Below, in pieces: positions 33,664-42,216 of a stretch of DNA of 64,000 nt. The stretch covers positions 1 through 64,000 of the forward strand of contig NZ_FOKF01000007.1 of assembly GCF_900111995.1 (NCBI RefSeq), in the 5' to 3' direction. Made by a program: the position numbers and the translations under genes. Origin of the DNA: Collimonas sp. OK607 (GTDB taxonomy: Bacteria > Pseudomonadota > Gammaproteobacteria > Burkholderiales > Burkholderiaceae_D). Every line of letters begins with the position of its first letter. Positions within the stretch are counted from its first letter, which is position 1. The notes beneath the pieces were generated by a model. The model did no database searches. It had not been told where the DNA came from and saw only the letters and a program-made list of their open reading frames with translations.

Positions 33664-34701
33664 TTATTTGTACTTGGCGTTAGCTTTTTTTACAAACTCA
33701 TTGGTATAAGTTTGCGACAGGTCGATATTTTTTCCGGCCAGCTCGGGATCGAATGCTTCCAGTGTATGCAGCGCCACTTTCGGGCCAGCGTCAGGAATCG
33801 TGCCGTCCGGTGACAGCGCTTCACGCACTTTCATGAAGGCTTCGATGTACAACGCGCGATCACCCAGCTGATAACTCTCCGGCACCGTTTTGACGATGTC
33901 CGACGGGCCGGCTTTCTGCAGCCATTTCAGGGCGCGCACCATGGCGTTGGTCAATGCCTGCGTGGTATTCGGATATTTCTTGATGAAATCGGCGGAGGCG
34001 TACAAGGTGGCTGCCGGCATCGGGCCGCCAAACACGGCATTGGTGTCTTTCAGCGTGCGCGTATCGGCAATGATCCTGATCTCATTATTTTGCTGCATCA
34101 TGGTGATCAGCGGATCGAGATTGACGATCACGTCGATAGAGCCGGTGCGCAGTGCCGACAATGCGCCAGCCGAGGCGCCCACGCCGATGTAGGAGACGTC
34201 GGTCGGCTTCAGGCCGCCCTTGGCCAGGACGAAATTGGACATCATGCTGGTCGAGGAACCCGGCGCGGTAACGCCGATCTTCTTGCCTTTCAGATCCGCA
34301 ATCGACTTATAGTTTGGCATGGTCTTGTTGGACACGCCCATGACGATTTGCGGCGCCCGGCCCTGCAGCACGAATGCGGTGATGTGCTGATTCTTGGCCT
34401 GCATGCTGATGGTGTGTTCGAACGCGCCGGAGACTACGTCGGCACTGCCGCCGATCAGCGCCTGCAGCGCTTTGGCGCCGCCGGCGAAATCGGAAATCGT
34501 CACATCCAGGCCTTCATCCTTGAAATAACCGAGCTGCTCGGCAATCGTCAGCGGCAGGTAATAAAACAGGTTTTTGCCACCCACCGCGATCGATACTTTG
34601 GTTTTCTCCGGCGTCTGCGCAAACAAATTTCCATTGAATGTCAGGTACCCCGCCAAGAACAAGCAAAGGGCGATGCCAAACTGCTTCCAGCTGAACTTCA
34701 T
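33664..34701 (-). CDS. ABC transporter substrate-binding protein (SsuA/NMT1 type)
   Basis: The 345-residue protein has a Sec signal peptide (about 1-28, ending LFAQ) and a type II periplasmic-binding fold with the NMT1/SsuA-type start VSIAVGGKNLFYYLPLTIAE, FAGGAKALQALIGGSADVVS and KGKKIGVTAPGSSTSMMSNF. It captures a small anionic or heterocyclic ligand; sulfonates, taurine, nitrate and pyrimidines are all known for the group, and I cannot choose. It is the first gene of the ABC operon. GAGGAGA precedes the ATG. Confidence 0.92.
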   Translation of the reverse strand: MKFSWKQFGIALCLFLAGYLTFNGNLFAQTPEKTKVSIAVGGKNLFYYLPLTIAEQLGYFKDEGLDVTISDFAGGAKALQALIGGSADVVSGAFEHTISMQAKNQHITAFVLQGRAPQIVMGVSNKTMPNYKSIADLKGKKIGVTAPGSSTSMMSNFVLAKGGLKPTDVSYIGVGASAGALSALRTGSIDVIVNLDPLITMMQQNNEIRIIADTRTLKDTNAVFGGPMPAATLYASADFIKKYPNTTQALTNAMVRALKWLQKAGPSDIVKTVPESYQLGDRALYIEAFMKVREALSPDGTIPDAGPKVALHTLEAFDPELAGKNIDLSQTYTNEFVKKANAKYK

Positions 34702-34902
34702 ATTGTCTCCTCGTATATCCAGGGTTATTTCACTACTGCTAAATTTATGTTTATGTCAGTAATGGTTCTTTTCTTTGCCATCTTGGTGTGGCTGTTCGGA
34801 AATCCGGTTACTTGCGGACTCTATGATAATACTGTCTGCGTGGAAATTAGTAGCCTCTCGTCATTATGTTTTTTTAGCATGACATATCAGCCATATCAGA
34901 TG

Positions 34903-35499
34903 CTAGGTTGCACGCCTGTCCAGCATCGCACGGGCGATGGTGCCGGCGTCAACATACTCCAACTCCCCTCCCACCGGCACGCCACGCGCCAGGCGGCTGA
35001 CTTGCAGGCCGCGGGCTTTCATGGTTTCGCTGATGTAGTGGGCAGTGGCCTCCCCTTCATTGGTGAAATTGGTCGCCAGCACGACTTCCGTCACCACGCC
35101 GTCGGTGGCGCGGCCGATCAGTTTTTCCAGCTGGATGTCTTTTGGACCGATGCCGTCCAGCGGTGACAAGCGTCCCATCAGGACAAAATACAGGCCCTTG
35201 AAAGTCAGGGTCTGTTCAATCATCAGTTGGTCTGTCGGCGTCTCCACCACGCACAGCAAGGCAGGATCGCGATCAGGATCGAGGCAGGTTTCGCAGACCT
35301 CGTTTTCGGTGAAGGTATTGCATAGCGCGCAGTGGCGGATCTGGTCGACCGCCTGGGTCAGCGCCCGCCCCAGCAACGCCGCGCCGTCGCGATCATGCTG
35401 CAACAAGTGATAAGCCATGCGTTGCGCCGATTTCGGACCGACGCCGGGCAGATGACGCAAGGCTTCGGTGAGTAAAGTAAGACTGGAAGGAATTTTCAC
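34903..35499 (-). CDS. recR: Recombination mediator RecR
   Basis: The 198-residue protein has the helix-hairpin-helix start [20 protein letters not shown] (about 14-33), a four-Cys zinc finger (C57-ALC and C69-ETC) and a Toprim domain beginning [17 protein letters not shown]. It works with RecO and RecF to load RecA on gapped DNA. Its place downstream of dnaX and ybaB is the classical bacterial order and supports the call strongly. Confidence 0.97.
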   Translation of the reverse strand: MKIPSSLTLLTEALRHLPGVGPKSAQRMAYHLLQHDRDGAALLGRALTQAVDQIRHCALCNTFTENEVCETCLDPDRDPALLCVVETPTDQLMIEQTLTFKGLYFVLMGRLSPLDGIGPKDIQLEKLIGRATDGVVTEVVLATNFTNEGEATAHYISETMKARGLQVSRLARGVPVGGELEYVDAGTIARAMLDRRAT

Positions 35500-35539
35500 G
35501 TCAAGCCTTGAATCATGCTGTGCTCAAAAACGAGGTTGG

Positions 35540-35860
35540 TCAGAATGGCAATTTGAAACCGGCTGGCATGCCTGCAGTCAGACCGGACATTTTTTCCGCC
35601 GACAATGCTTCAGCTTTACGCACTGCATCGTTGAACGCGGCAGCTACCAGATCTTCCAGCATGTCCTTGTCGTCGGCCAGCAAGGAAGCGTCGATCGCTA
35701 CCCGCTTGACGGAGTTCTTGCAAGTCATCACGACTTTCACCAGGCCGGCGCCCGATTCGCCTTCGACTTCGATCAAGGCCAATTGGTCTTGCATCTTCTT
35801 CATGTTGTCTTGCATTGCCTGGGCTTGTTTCATCAGCCCTGCTATTTGGCCCTTCATCAT
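35540..35860 (-). CDS. ybaB: YbaB/EbfC nucleoid-associated protein
   Basis: The 106-residue protein is a small DNA-binding dimer of the YbaB/EbfC type, with the N-terminal helix [20 protein letters not shown] and a middle sheet [26 protein letters not shown] precedes the ATG. It is encoded between dnaX and recR as in most proteobacteria. It probably organises or marks DNA together with the replication and repair genes around it. Confidence 0.96.
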   Translation of the reverse strand: MMKGQIAGLMKQAQAMQDNMKKMQDQLALIEVEGESGAGLVKVVMTCKNSVKRVAIDASLLADDKDMLEDLVAAAFNDAVRKAEALSAEKMSGLTAGMPAGFKLPF

Positions 35861-35933
35861 GACGCTTCTCCTATGAAAACAAAAAAATTCATTACAAAAA
35901 AATTGATCACAAAAATTGACTACAAAAAGTTGA

Positions 35934-38063
35934 TTACCCCAGAGGCTTGATCGATCCAGGCACGATCGAAGCGCCGAATTCGCGCATCATGCTCTGAATG
36001 AAGGGATCGTTTTGCGCTGTCTGTTCTGCCAGACGCTGCCGCTCTGCCTGTGCCGCCATGGCCTGCGCATTGGCGGTATGGCGGACCGTGCCGAGCTCGG
36101 TTTCCACTTTTACGTTACGGCCGAAATGCTCGGTCAGCGCTACTTCCAACTTATCAACACTGCCGGCCGAGCGCAAGGTATCGAAAGGAATCCGCAGATG
36201 GAATTGCACTGCCGCGCCGCTACTGTCAGATTTGATCAGTTCGCTCTGCTGTGCCAATTGATGCGCTACTCCGCGCACCGCCAAATTGGCGGCCAGCAAC
36301 GGCCAGTTGCCGTCCCAGTTCAGGTTAGTATCTGGTTGCAGGACCAGCGGCGGTAACGGTTCTACCGGAGCCGCAGGCTGCGGGGCAACAGGTTCGGGAC
36401 GCGCGGCCTGACGGTGATTGTTAGCCCCCCCGTTTGCCGCTCCGTTCACTCCGCCGGTGGCTGCAGGTGGACGTGAGGGTGCGAATTGTGCGTACGATTC
36501 AGTTTTTTTTTCAGCCACCGAACTGGAAAATTCGGTATCTGGCAAATCCGTGGGCAAAGGAATCTCTTCTTCCCAAGGCGGCACGGAAGAATTTTGCGGT
36601 ACCGGCTTCACATAAGCCGGTGCTGCAGGCTTGGCTTCCGCTACGGCTGGCTGGCTGGCTGGCGCTACTTGCGCCTGGCTTGGCTGTGGCCGCGCCGCAG
36701 CGCCACCCTTGCGGGAAGATGCAGCAGCGCGCGCCGCTTCCAGCGCGGCTCTTGCCGGACTCATGGCGCTTGTGTCCGGACGCGCTACCGGTGCGCTGGT
36801 GCTGACCGTCTGCGGTGCGCTGCTTAGACGCGCTGCCGCAGGTGCTGCTGCCGGAGCTTGCGCTGCGGCCGGCCTGGATGCAGGAGCTGGCTGCGGTGCA
36901 GGCGCCGCACTAACCTGAGGGCGCGGCCGGCTGACTGGCGGCGGTGCTACCGTGCTGCCGTCGGCTTGCGGCCGGAATGCCAGCATGCGCAGCAAGGTCA
37001 TCGAGAAACCGGCATATTCGTCCGGCGCCAATCCCAGTTCATTACGGCCATGTACGGCGATCTGGTAAAACAGTTGTACTTCCTCGGCATCGAACAAGGC
37101 CGCCAGCCGGATCACTTCTTCGCGTTCCGGCAAATCGTCGGCCAAGGCGGCGGGGACGCTTTGCGCCAGGGCTACCCGATGCAACAAAGTACCCAGGTCC
37201 TGCAGCGCAGCGTTATATGACAGGCTGCGGCTGGCCATGTCGTCGGCAACTGCCAGCAAACCGGGGCCGTCTTTTTGCGCCAGCGCATCGAGCACACGGA
37301 TCAGATAAGACTGGTCAAGCGCGCCCAACATGCCCTGCACCGCGTCCAATGTCACTTTGCCGGCGGCATAGGCGATCGCCTGATCGGTCAGCGACAGCGC
37401 ATCGCGCATCGAGCCGTGTGCCCCTTGCGCCAGCAAACGTAAAGCGGGAGTTTCGAATTCGATTTGTTCCTGGCCCAGGATATTATCCAGATGGCTGATG
37501 ATATGGCCGGGGGGCATCTGCTTCAGGTTGAACTGCAGGCAGCGCGACAGCACCGTTACCGGGATTTTTTGCGGATCGGTGGTCGCCAGGATGAATTTGA
37601 CATGTTCCGGCGGCTCTTCCAGCGTCTTCAACATCGAGTTGAAGGCATGGTTGGTCAGCATGTGCACTTCATCGATCATGTAGACCTTGAAGCGCGCATT
37701 CGACGGTGCATAGACCGCTTGTTCCAGCAGCTGCGCCATTTCGTCGACGCCACGGTTCGACGCCGCATCCATCTCGATATAGTCGACGAAACGTCCGGCA
37801 TCGATCGCCACGCAGGCTTCGCACACACCGCACGGTGCTGCGGTAATGCCGCCGTTGCCGTCGGCTCCGATGCAATTCAGCGATTTCGCCAGGATCCGCG
37901 ACAAAGTAGTCTTGCCAACACCGCGGGTGCCGGTGAACAGATAAGCATGGTGCAAACGCTGTTGCTCCAAGGCGTGCGTCAAGGCCCTAACGACGTGTTC
38001 CTGGCCGACCAGCGTATCGAAACTTCTGGGGCGATATTTACGGGCGAGAACTTGGTAGGACAT
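35934..38063 (-). CDS. dnaX: DNA polymerase III subunits tau (and probably gamma)
   Basis: The 709-residue protein is the clamp-loader ATPase. Domain I has Walker A G45-TRGVGKT52, a zinc-binding Cys set (first near residue 64), and the IDEVHML Walker B. Domains II-III follow to about 370. A Pro/Ala/Gln-rich linker spans about 380-590, and a C-terminal domain (about 600-709) would bind the polymerase alpha and DnaB. The start [15 protein letters not shown] at 38063 is conserved; the frame extends upstream but is not used. Codons 518-521 (GAA AAA AAA ACT) contain nine A, and a -1 shift or one-A insertion meets TGA at once, giving a 521-residue gamma. ybaB and recR lie downstream. Confidence 0.96.
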   Translation of the reverse strand: MSYQVLARKYRPRSFDTLVGQEHVVRALTHALEQQRLHHAYLFTGTRGVGKTTLSRILAKSLNCIGADGNGGITAAPCGVCEACVAIDAGRFVDYIEMDAASNRGVDEMAQLLEQAVYAPSNARFKVYMIDEVHMLTNHAFNSMLKTLEEPPEHVKFILATTDPQKIPVTVLSRCLQFNLKQMPPGHIISHLDNILGQEQIEFETPALRLLAQGAHGSMRDALSLTDQAIAYAAGKVTLDAVQGMLGALDQSYLIRVLDALAQKDGPGLLAVADDMASRSLSYNAALQDLGTLLHRVALAQSVPAALADDLPEREEVIRLAALFDAEEVQLFYQIAVHGRNELGLAPDEYAGFSMTLLRMLAFRPQADGSTVAPPPVSRPRPQVSAAPAPQPAPASRPAAAQAPAAAPAAARLSSAPQTVSTSAPVARPDTSAMSPARAALEAARAAASSRKGGAAARPQPSQAQVAPASQPAVAEAKPAAPAYVKPVPQNSSVPPWEEEIPLPTDLPDTEFSSSVAEKKTESYAQFAPSRPPAATGGVNGAANGGANNHRQAARPEPVAPQPAAPVEPLPPLVLQPDTNLNWDGNWPLLAANLAVRGVAHQLAQQSELIKSDSSGAAVQFHLRIPFDTLRSAGSVDKLEVALTEHFGRNVKVETELGTVRHTANAQAMAAQAERQRLAEQTAQNDPFIQSMMREFGASIVPGSIKPLG
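36503..36511 (-). other. A9 slippery run in dnaX, candidate tau/gamma switch
   Basis: On the coding strand G is followed by nine A and then CTGA. The tau frame reads GAA AAA AAA ACT GAA. Loss of one base of phase (-1) or one extra A in the transcript gives AAA AAA AAC TGA, a stop right after the run. A nine-A run is the motif by which Thermus dnaX makes gamma through transcriptional slippage. Nine-bp arms CGGTGGCTG (36520-36512) and CAGCCACCG (36463-36455) flank the run 48 nt apart. Confidence 0.6.
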
Positions 38064-38164
38064 AGGCGACGAATATGGGCTGCAGGTTGTGAAATACAAA
38101 CAGCATTTTACCTGACAGACGAGGTTAATACGGTTTTTAAACTTGGCGGCCAAATTCGGCCCTT

Positions 38165-38254
38165 GTAGGGTGGGCACGGTGTGCCCACGTAGCGCCCCGC
38201 CGTCTTATACTCCGGTTATAACGCAAACGCGTGGGCACACCGTACCCACCCTGC
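38165..38254. repeat. GTAGGGTGGGCA-type double-hairpin element, copy 3
   Basis: The 90-bp element has arms GTAGGGTGGGCACGGTGTGCC and its near reverse complement at the other end (GGCACACCGTACCCACCCTGC). The core includes ACTCCGGTTATAACGC, which is the reverse complement of the GCGATAACCGGAGT core of copies 1 and 4, so the core is inverted here. It lies between the divergent starts of dnaX and the aidB-like gene. Confidence 0.8.
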
Positions 38255-38290
38255 AAATTGCCAAATAACACTGTCATCAGGAGATCAATC

Positions 38291-39937
38291 ATGCAAGGGC
38301 AAATCCATGAAGTGACAAATCAGGTGCCTGAGCTGTATGGCAACAATCTATTCCTCGACGATACCATCCTGCAAGCTGGCGTAAAGCGCCTGCAGGGGCA
38401 ATGGCACGCCGACCAGCTGGCACGCTACGGCGCCGAGCTGGGCAGCAAGGAAACCTGGCAGCTGGCGGAGCTGGCCAACCGCCACCAGCCCGAACTGAGT
38501 GCCTTCGATCGCCTCGGCAATCGCATTGATGTCGTCGATTTCCATCCGGCCTGGCATGCCTTGCTGGGCTTGCTGCGACGCGAAGGCCTGCACGCCCTGC
38601 CCTGGATCAAGCCGCAAAGCGGCAGCCATGTGGCGCGGGCGGCTGGTTACTTCCTGCACGCCCAGGTGGAAGCGGGGTCGCTTTGCCCTACCACCATGAC
38701 ATTCGCCTCGATTCCGGTGCTGCAGCAAGAACCGGCGCTATTTGCCGCCTTGCAGGCAAAACTGTTGTCATGTGAACATGATGGCCGCGATCTTCCACTG
38801 GATCACAAAGGCTCGATGCTGATCGGCATGGGCATGACGGAAAAACAAGGTGGCTCCGATGTCCGCAGCAACACTACCGCAGCCATACCGCTGACAGGCG
38901 GTAGCGGCCGCGGCGCCGGTTACCTGTTGACCGGCCACAAATGGTTTTTCTCGGCGCCCATGTGCGATGCGCACATGGTGCTGGCGCGCACCGAGATGGG
39001 CTTGAGCTGCTTTTTCGTACCGCGCTGGCGCCCGGACGGCAGTAAAAATCCGGTGCAGATACAGCGTTTGAAAGACAAACTCGGCAATCGATCCAATTCC
39101 AGCAGCGAGGTGGAATTCCGGGATGCCTTCGGCATCATGGTCGGCGACGAAGGCCGCGGCATCCCGACCATTATCGAAATGGCCAACCATACGCGCCTCG
39201 ATTGCGTCATCGGCTCCGCCGGCCTGATGCGCCAGGCGCTGGTGCAAGCGCTGCACCATGCGCGCCACCGCAGCGCTTTCGGCCGCCACCTGGCAGAACA
39301 GCCCCTGATGCAAAACGTGTTGTCCGACCTGGCCCTGGAAAGCGAAGCGGCAACGCTGCTGATGCTGCAGCTGGCGAGCGCTTTCGAACAGCCCGACGAT
39401 CCGCTGCAACGCGCCTGGCGCCGCATCGTCACCCCAGCCGCCAAATTCTGGATTTGCAAACGGGCGCTGGAATTCACCGGCGAATGCATGGAGATCTGGG
39501 GTGGCAACGGCTACGTCGAAACCGCACCGATGGCGCGCTTTTACCGGGAAGCACCGGTCAATTCGATCTGGGAAGGCTCAGGTAACGTGATGTGCCTGGA
39601 CGTGCTGCGCGCGATTGAACGCGAGCCGGCCGGCTTCGGCTTGCTGCTGGCGCAACTGACTGAGGTAGCGCGCGATCATCCCGGCCTTCGCAGCATGCTG
39701 GATGATCTGCTGAAGGACCTGGCCACCCCGGCTGAACAGCGCGAGATGCTGGGGCGCCGGTTTGTGCAGCGCCTGGTGCTGACGGTCCAGGGCGCCTTGA
39801 TGTTGCAGCATGCGCCGGCGGCCATCGCGGAAGCGTTTATCGCCAGCCGCAGCGAGGCGATGGGCGGGCGCGTCTACGGCACCCTGGCGGCGGCGCATCT
39901 GCAACAGCAGATTTTGCAGCGTACCTGGGCGATCTAG
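38291..39937 (+). CDS. aidB: Acyl-CoA dehydrogenase, AidB-like
   Basis: The 548-residue protein has the AidB-type N-terminal extension (MQGQIHEVTNQVPELYGNNL), then acyl-CoA dehydrogenase domains with MGMTEKQGGSDVRSNTT (about 184-200, FAD region), GHKWFFSAP and the C-terminal helical domain with IWEGSGNVMCLDVLRA (about 420-435). E. coli AidB binds DNA and is induced by alkylation; the same is inferred but not certain here. CAGGAG precedes the ATG at 38291. It ends 16 bp before the stop of the convergent S9 peptidase. Confidence 0.88.
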   Translation: MQGQIHEVTNQVPELYGNNLFLDDTILQAGVKRLQGQWHADQLARYGAELGSKETWQLAELANRHQPELSAFDRLGNRIDVVDFHPAWHALLGLLRREGLHALPWIKPQSGSHVARAAGYFLHAQVEAGSLCPTTMTFASIPVLQQEPALFAALQAKLLSCEHDGRDLPLDHKGSMLIGMGMTEKQGGSDVRSNTTAAIPLTGGSGRGAGYLLTGHKWFFSAPMCDAHMVLARTEMGLSCFFVPRWRPDGSKNPVQIQRLKDKLGNRSNSSSEVEFRDAFGIMVGDEGRGIPTIIEMANHTRLDCVIGSAGLMRQALVQALHHARHRSAFGRHLAEQPLMQNVLSDLALESEAATLLMLQLASAFEQPDDPLQRAWRRIVTPAAKFWICKRALEFTGECMEIWGGNGYVETAPMARFYREAPVNSIWEGSGNVMCLDVLRAIEREPAGFGLLLAQLTEVARDHPGLRSMLDDLLKDLATPAEQREMLGRRFVQRLVLTVQGALMLQHAPAAIAEAFIASRSEAMGGRVYGTLAAAHLQQQILQRTWAI

Positions 39938-39953
39938 ACTACAAAATTACAAA

Positions 39954-41972
39954 TTATGGTTTGCCGATCTGCTGATTCAGGAATTTCTCTACGCGCGTCC
40001 AAAAATCGACATTGTTTTTCTGCAGCCGCCAGCCGTGCCCTTCTTCCGGATACTCGATCCATTCGACGTTCGGATTACTTGCCTTGACGGCATCGCGGAA
40101 TTTGGTTCCGTGCACTATGGGAACGCGCACATCGGAGCCGCCGTAAGCCAGCAGCAACGGTTGCCTGATGCGCGCCGCGTTGACCAGCGGCGAGGTAGCT
40201 TTCAGTTGTGCCGCATCCTTCTCCTGATCGCCGACCAGCAATGGCATGCCGTATTTCAGATACTCAACGGACATATCGCTCCAGTTGACGTCATACATCA
40301 GGTTGATATCGGTAACGCCGACCCATTCGACTCCGCAACGATACAGCGAAGGATCGTTGATCAATCCCATCAACGTGGCATAACCGCCGTAGCTGGCGCC
40401 AGCGATGCAAATCCGCTTCGGATCGGCGATACCTTGGGCGATCGCCCATTTGGCGCCATCGGCGACGTCATCCTGCATGGCCAGGCCCCATTGCTTCCAG
40501 CCGGCTCTGAAATGCTTCCAGCCAAAGCCGGTGCTGCCCCGATATTCCGGCTCCAGCACCGCATAGCCACGCGACGCCAGAAACTGCACCTGACGATTCC
40601 AGCGCCACGAGCCGCCACGCACAAACGGCCCGCCATGCACCAGCACCACCAGCGGCAGATTCTTCTTGCCAGCATTCTTAGGCATGGTCAGATAGGCTGG
40701 GATTTCCAGGCCGTCGCGCGCTTTATATCGCACCATATCCTTGGCCGACATTTGCTGCGGATCGATGTGCGGCATGGAGCTGCCGAGCAGCGTCAATTTT
40801 TTCGCCGCACTGTCATAGAGAAAATATACCGCCGGCTGGACATCGGAAAACGATTGCACCAGCACATACGGCGTCTCCGGATGATAGGCAACGCTGATCT
40901 GGTTGACCGTCGACGGCAGCAAGTCGTTGACCGATTTTTGTATCGCCTGCATTTCCGGAGTCAGCCATTTGGTATCGTCGGCGTCGGTTTCAAATCGTAC
41001 GCCCAGGATTTTCTTATCGTTATAAACGATGCTTCCGGAAAAATCGTAATCCTTGAGCGATACCACGGGCTCCGGATCAATGCTCTTTTTATTCAGGTCA
41101 TAACGATATAAGGACACTTTGTCGGTACCGTGGCGTGCACTGACATACAGCGTACCGTCCGGGCCAAAAAAGTAGGGAGTGAACCCGTCACCGGTATAGG
41201 CATTGAACTCTGTCAGCTTGCGCCATTGGTTCTGCTCCGGATCCCGATAAAACACCGACGCCATTTCGCCATCAGTCGTGGTGGCTACGCGGGGCTCTCC
41301 TTTTCGGTCTATCAGCCAGGCAGTGGTCACGCCGGGACGTTCAATCATGGTGGAGCGACCTGTCTTGGTATTGAGGCGCAGTAAACCTACCGGTCTTACT
41401 GCCTGACTTTTTGCGACATTTCCCCAAGTCACGTCAAATTGGAGAAGATAGATATCGCCCGAGTCGTTGATCGTCGCGTAGAACAGATTATTTGCCGACA
41501 ACGGGCCGTGTACGTTATTGCTACGTGCAGCCAATAGCTGGAAAGAACGTTCTACCAACTGCCTGAACTCAGTGCCATCACGATTGATTGCATACAAGCC
41601 CGAACCCCGATGTTGGTCACCAACGCCGATCGACCTGTCTCCGGCTTCAAACACCAGCCTGTTGTTGTTGATCCAATGGAATCCGCTGACATCGGCGTCG
41701 TCGAAACTCGCAACTACCTTCGGAATCCGCTCGACAACATCCATCACGCCAAGCCGCACATAGCCGCCCTTGAGCGGCACCAGCATCGCAACGTAACGGC
41801 CATCGGGAGATAACTGCGCGCTGCTCAGAGTTGGAAGCTCGAAGAAACTGGCAACGCTGGGTAAGCTGGCTGGGGCTTGTGCCCCGGCTGTACCGCACAT
41901 TACGGACAACGACAGCATCAATATCGCGGAGAACCGCCGGATTCCTTGCAAGTTACGAAAACCATGAGGCAT
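39954..41972 (-). CDS. Exported S9-family prolyl oligopeptidase-type peptidase
   Basis: The 672-residue protein has an N-terminal signal peptide (hydrophobic LMLSLSVMCGTAGA near 18-31), a beta-propeller-like N-terminal half and an alpha/beta hydrolase C-terminal domain. The triad is Ser527 in GASYGGYATLMG, Asp614 in GGSDVRVP and His646 in EEGHGW. It cleaves short peptides, possibly acylated ones, in the periplasm. The closest named group is acylaminoacyl-peptidase or dipeptidyl-peptidase-like S9. It stands alone on the minus strand. Confidence 0.92.
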   Translation of the reverse strand: MPHGFRNLQGIRRFSAILMLSLSVMCGTAGAQAPASLPSVASFFELPTLSSAQLSPDGRYVAMLVPLKGGYVRLGVMDVVERIPKVVASFDDADVSGFHWINNNRLVFEAGDRSIGVGDQHRGSGLYAINRDGTEFRQLVERSFQLLAARSNNVHGPLSANNLFYATINDSGDIYLLQFDVTWGNVAKSQAVRPVGLLRLNTKTGRSTMIERPGVTTAWLIDRKGEPRVATTTDGEMASVFYRDPEQNQWRKLTEFNAYTGDGFTPYFFGPDGTLYVSARHGTDKVSLYRYDLNKKSIDPEPVVSLKDYDFSGSIVYNDKKILGVRFETDADDTKWLTPEMQAIQKSVNDLLPSTVNQISVAYHPETPYVLVQSFSDVQPAVYFLYDSAAKKLTLLGSSMPHIDPQQMSAKDMVRYKARDGLEIPAYLTMPKNAGKKNLPLVVLVHGGPFVRGGSWRWNRQVQFLASRGYAVLEPEYRGSTGFGWKHFRAGWKQWGLAMQDDVADGAKWAIAQGIADPKRICIAGASYGGYATLMGLINDPSLYRCGVEWVGVTDINLMYDVNWSDMSVEYLKYGMPLLVGDQEKDAAQLKATSPLVNAARIRQPLLLAYGGSDVRVPIVHGTKFRDAVKASNPNVEWIEYPEEGHGWRLQKNNVDFWTRVEKFLNQQIGKP

Positions 41973-42143
41973 TGAATCTTCCTTCGGGCTGGCTGTTGGT
42001 TAACTACCGGGGCGGGTCTTCACTACTGATTACAACTATTTGACGCTTGCAGAAATGCACGTAGTTTAGTTGCCTTTCGGCAAATAAACTACGTGATTAT
42101 CGATGCGGCATCAAAATACTTTGATGACCGCTGCCCGATTTAC

Positions 42144-42181
42144 AAAAAAAACCGGCAATACCCTTAACGAGTATTGCCGGT
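42144..42181 (-). terminator. Rho-independent terminator after mrcA
   Basis: On the minus strand the 11-bp arms ACCGGCAATAC and GTATTGCCGGT form a perfect stem with a 9-nt loop, followed by TTTTTTT (42150-42144). It lies 36 bp past the mrcA stop at 42217. Confidence 0.85.
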
Positions 42182-42216
42182 CTGTTTTCAGACTGTCTTA
42201 CAGACTTCGCGTCGCC

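Noticed and set aside
34745-34906. Small membrane-like frame after the ABC operon start
   Set aside because: It has hydrophobic residues but no ribosome-binding site or family match, and lies in an AT-leaning spacer.
38064-38164. Possible 4.5S SRP RNA upstream of dnaX
   Set aside because: SRP RNA often sits here in related bacteria, but the conserved GGAAGG/AGCAG core is not present in this spacer.
39810-41111. Long open frame opposite to the S9 peptidase
   Set aside because: The S9 gene has a full catalytic triad; the opposite frame shows no family features.
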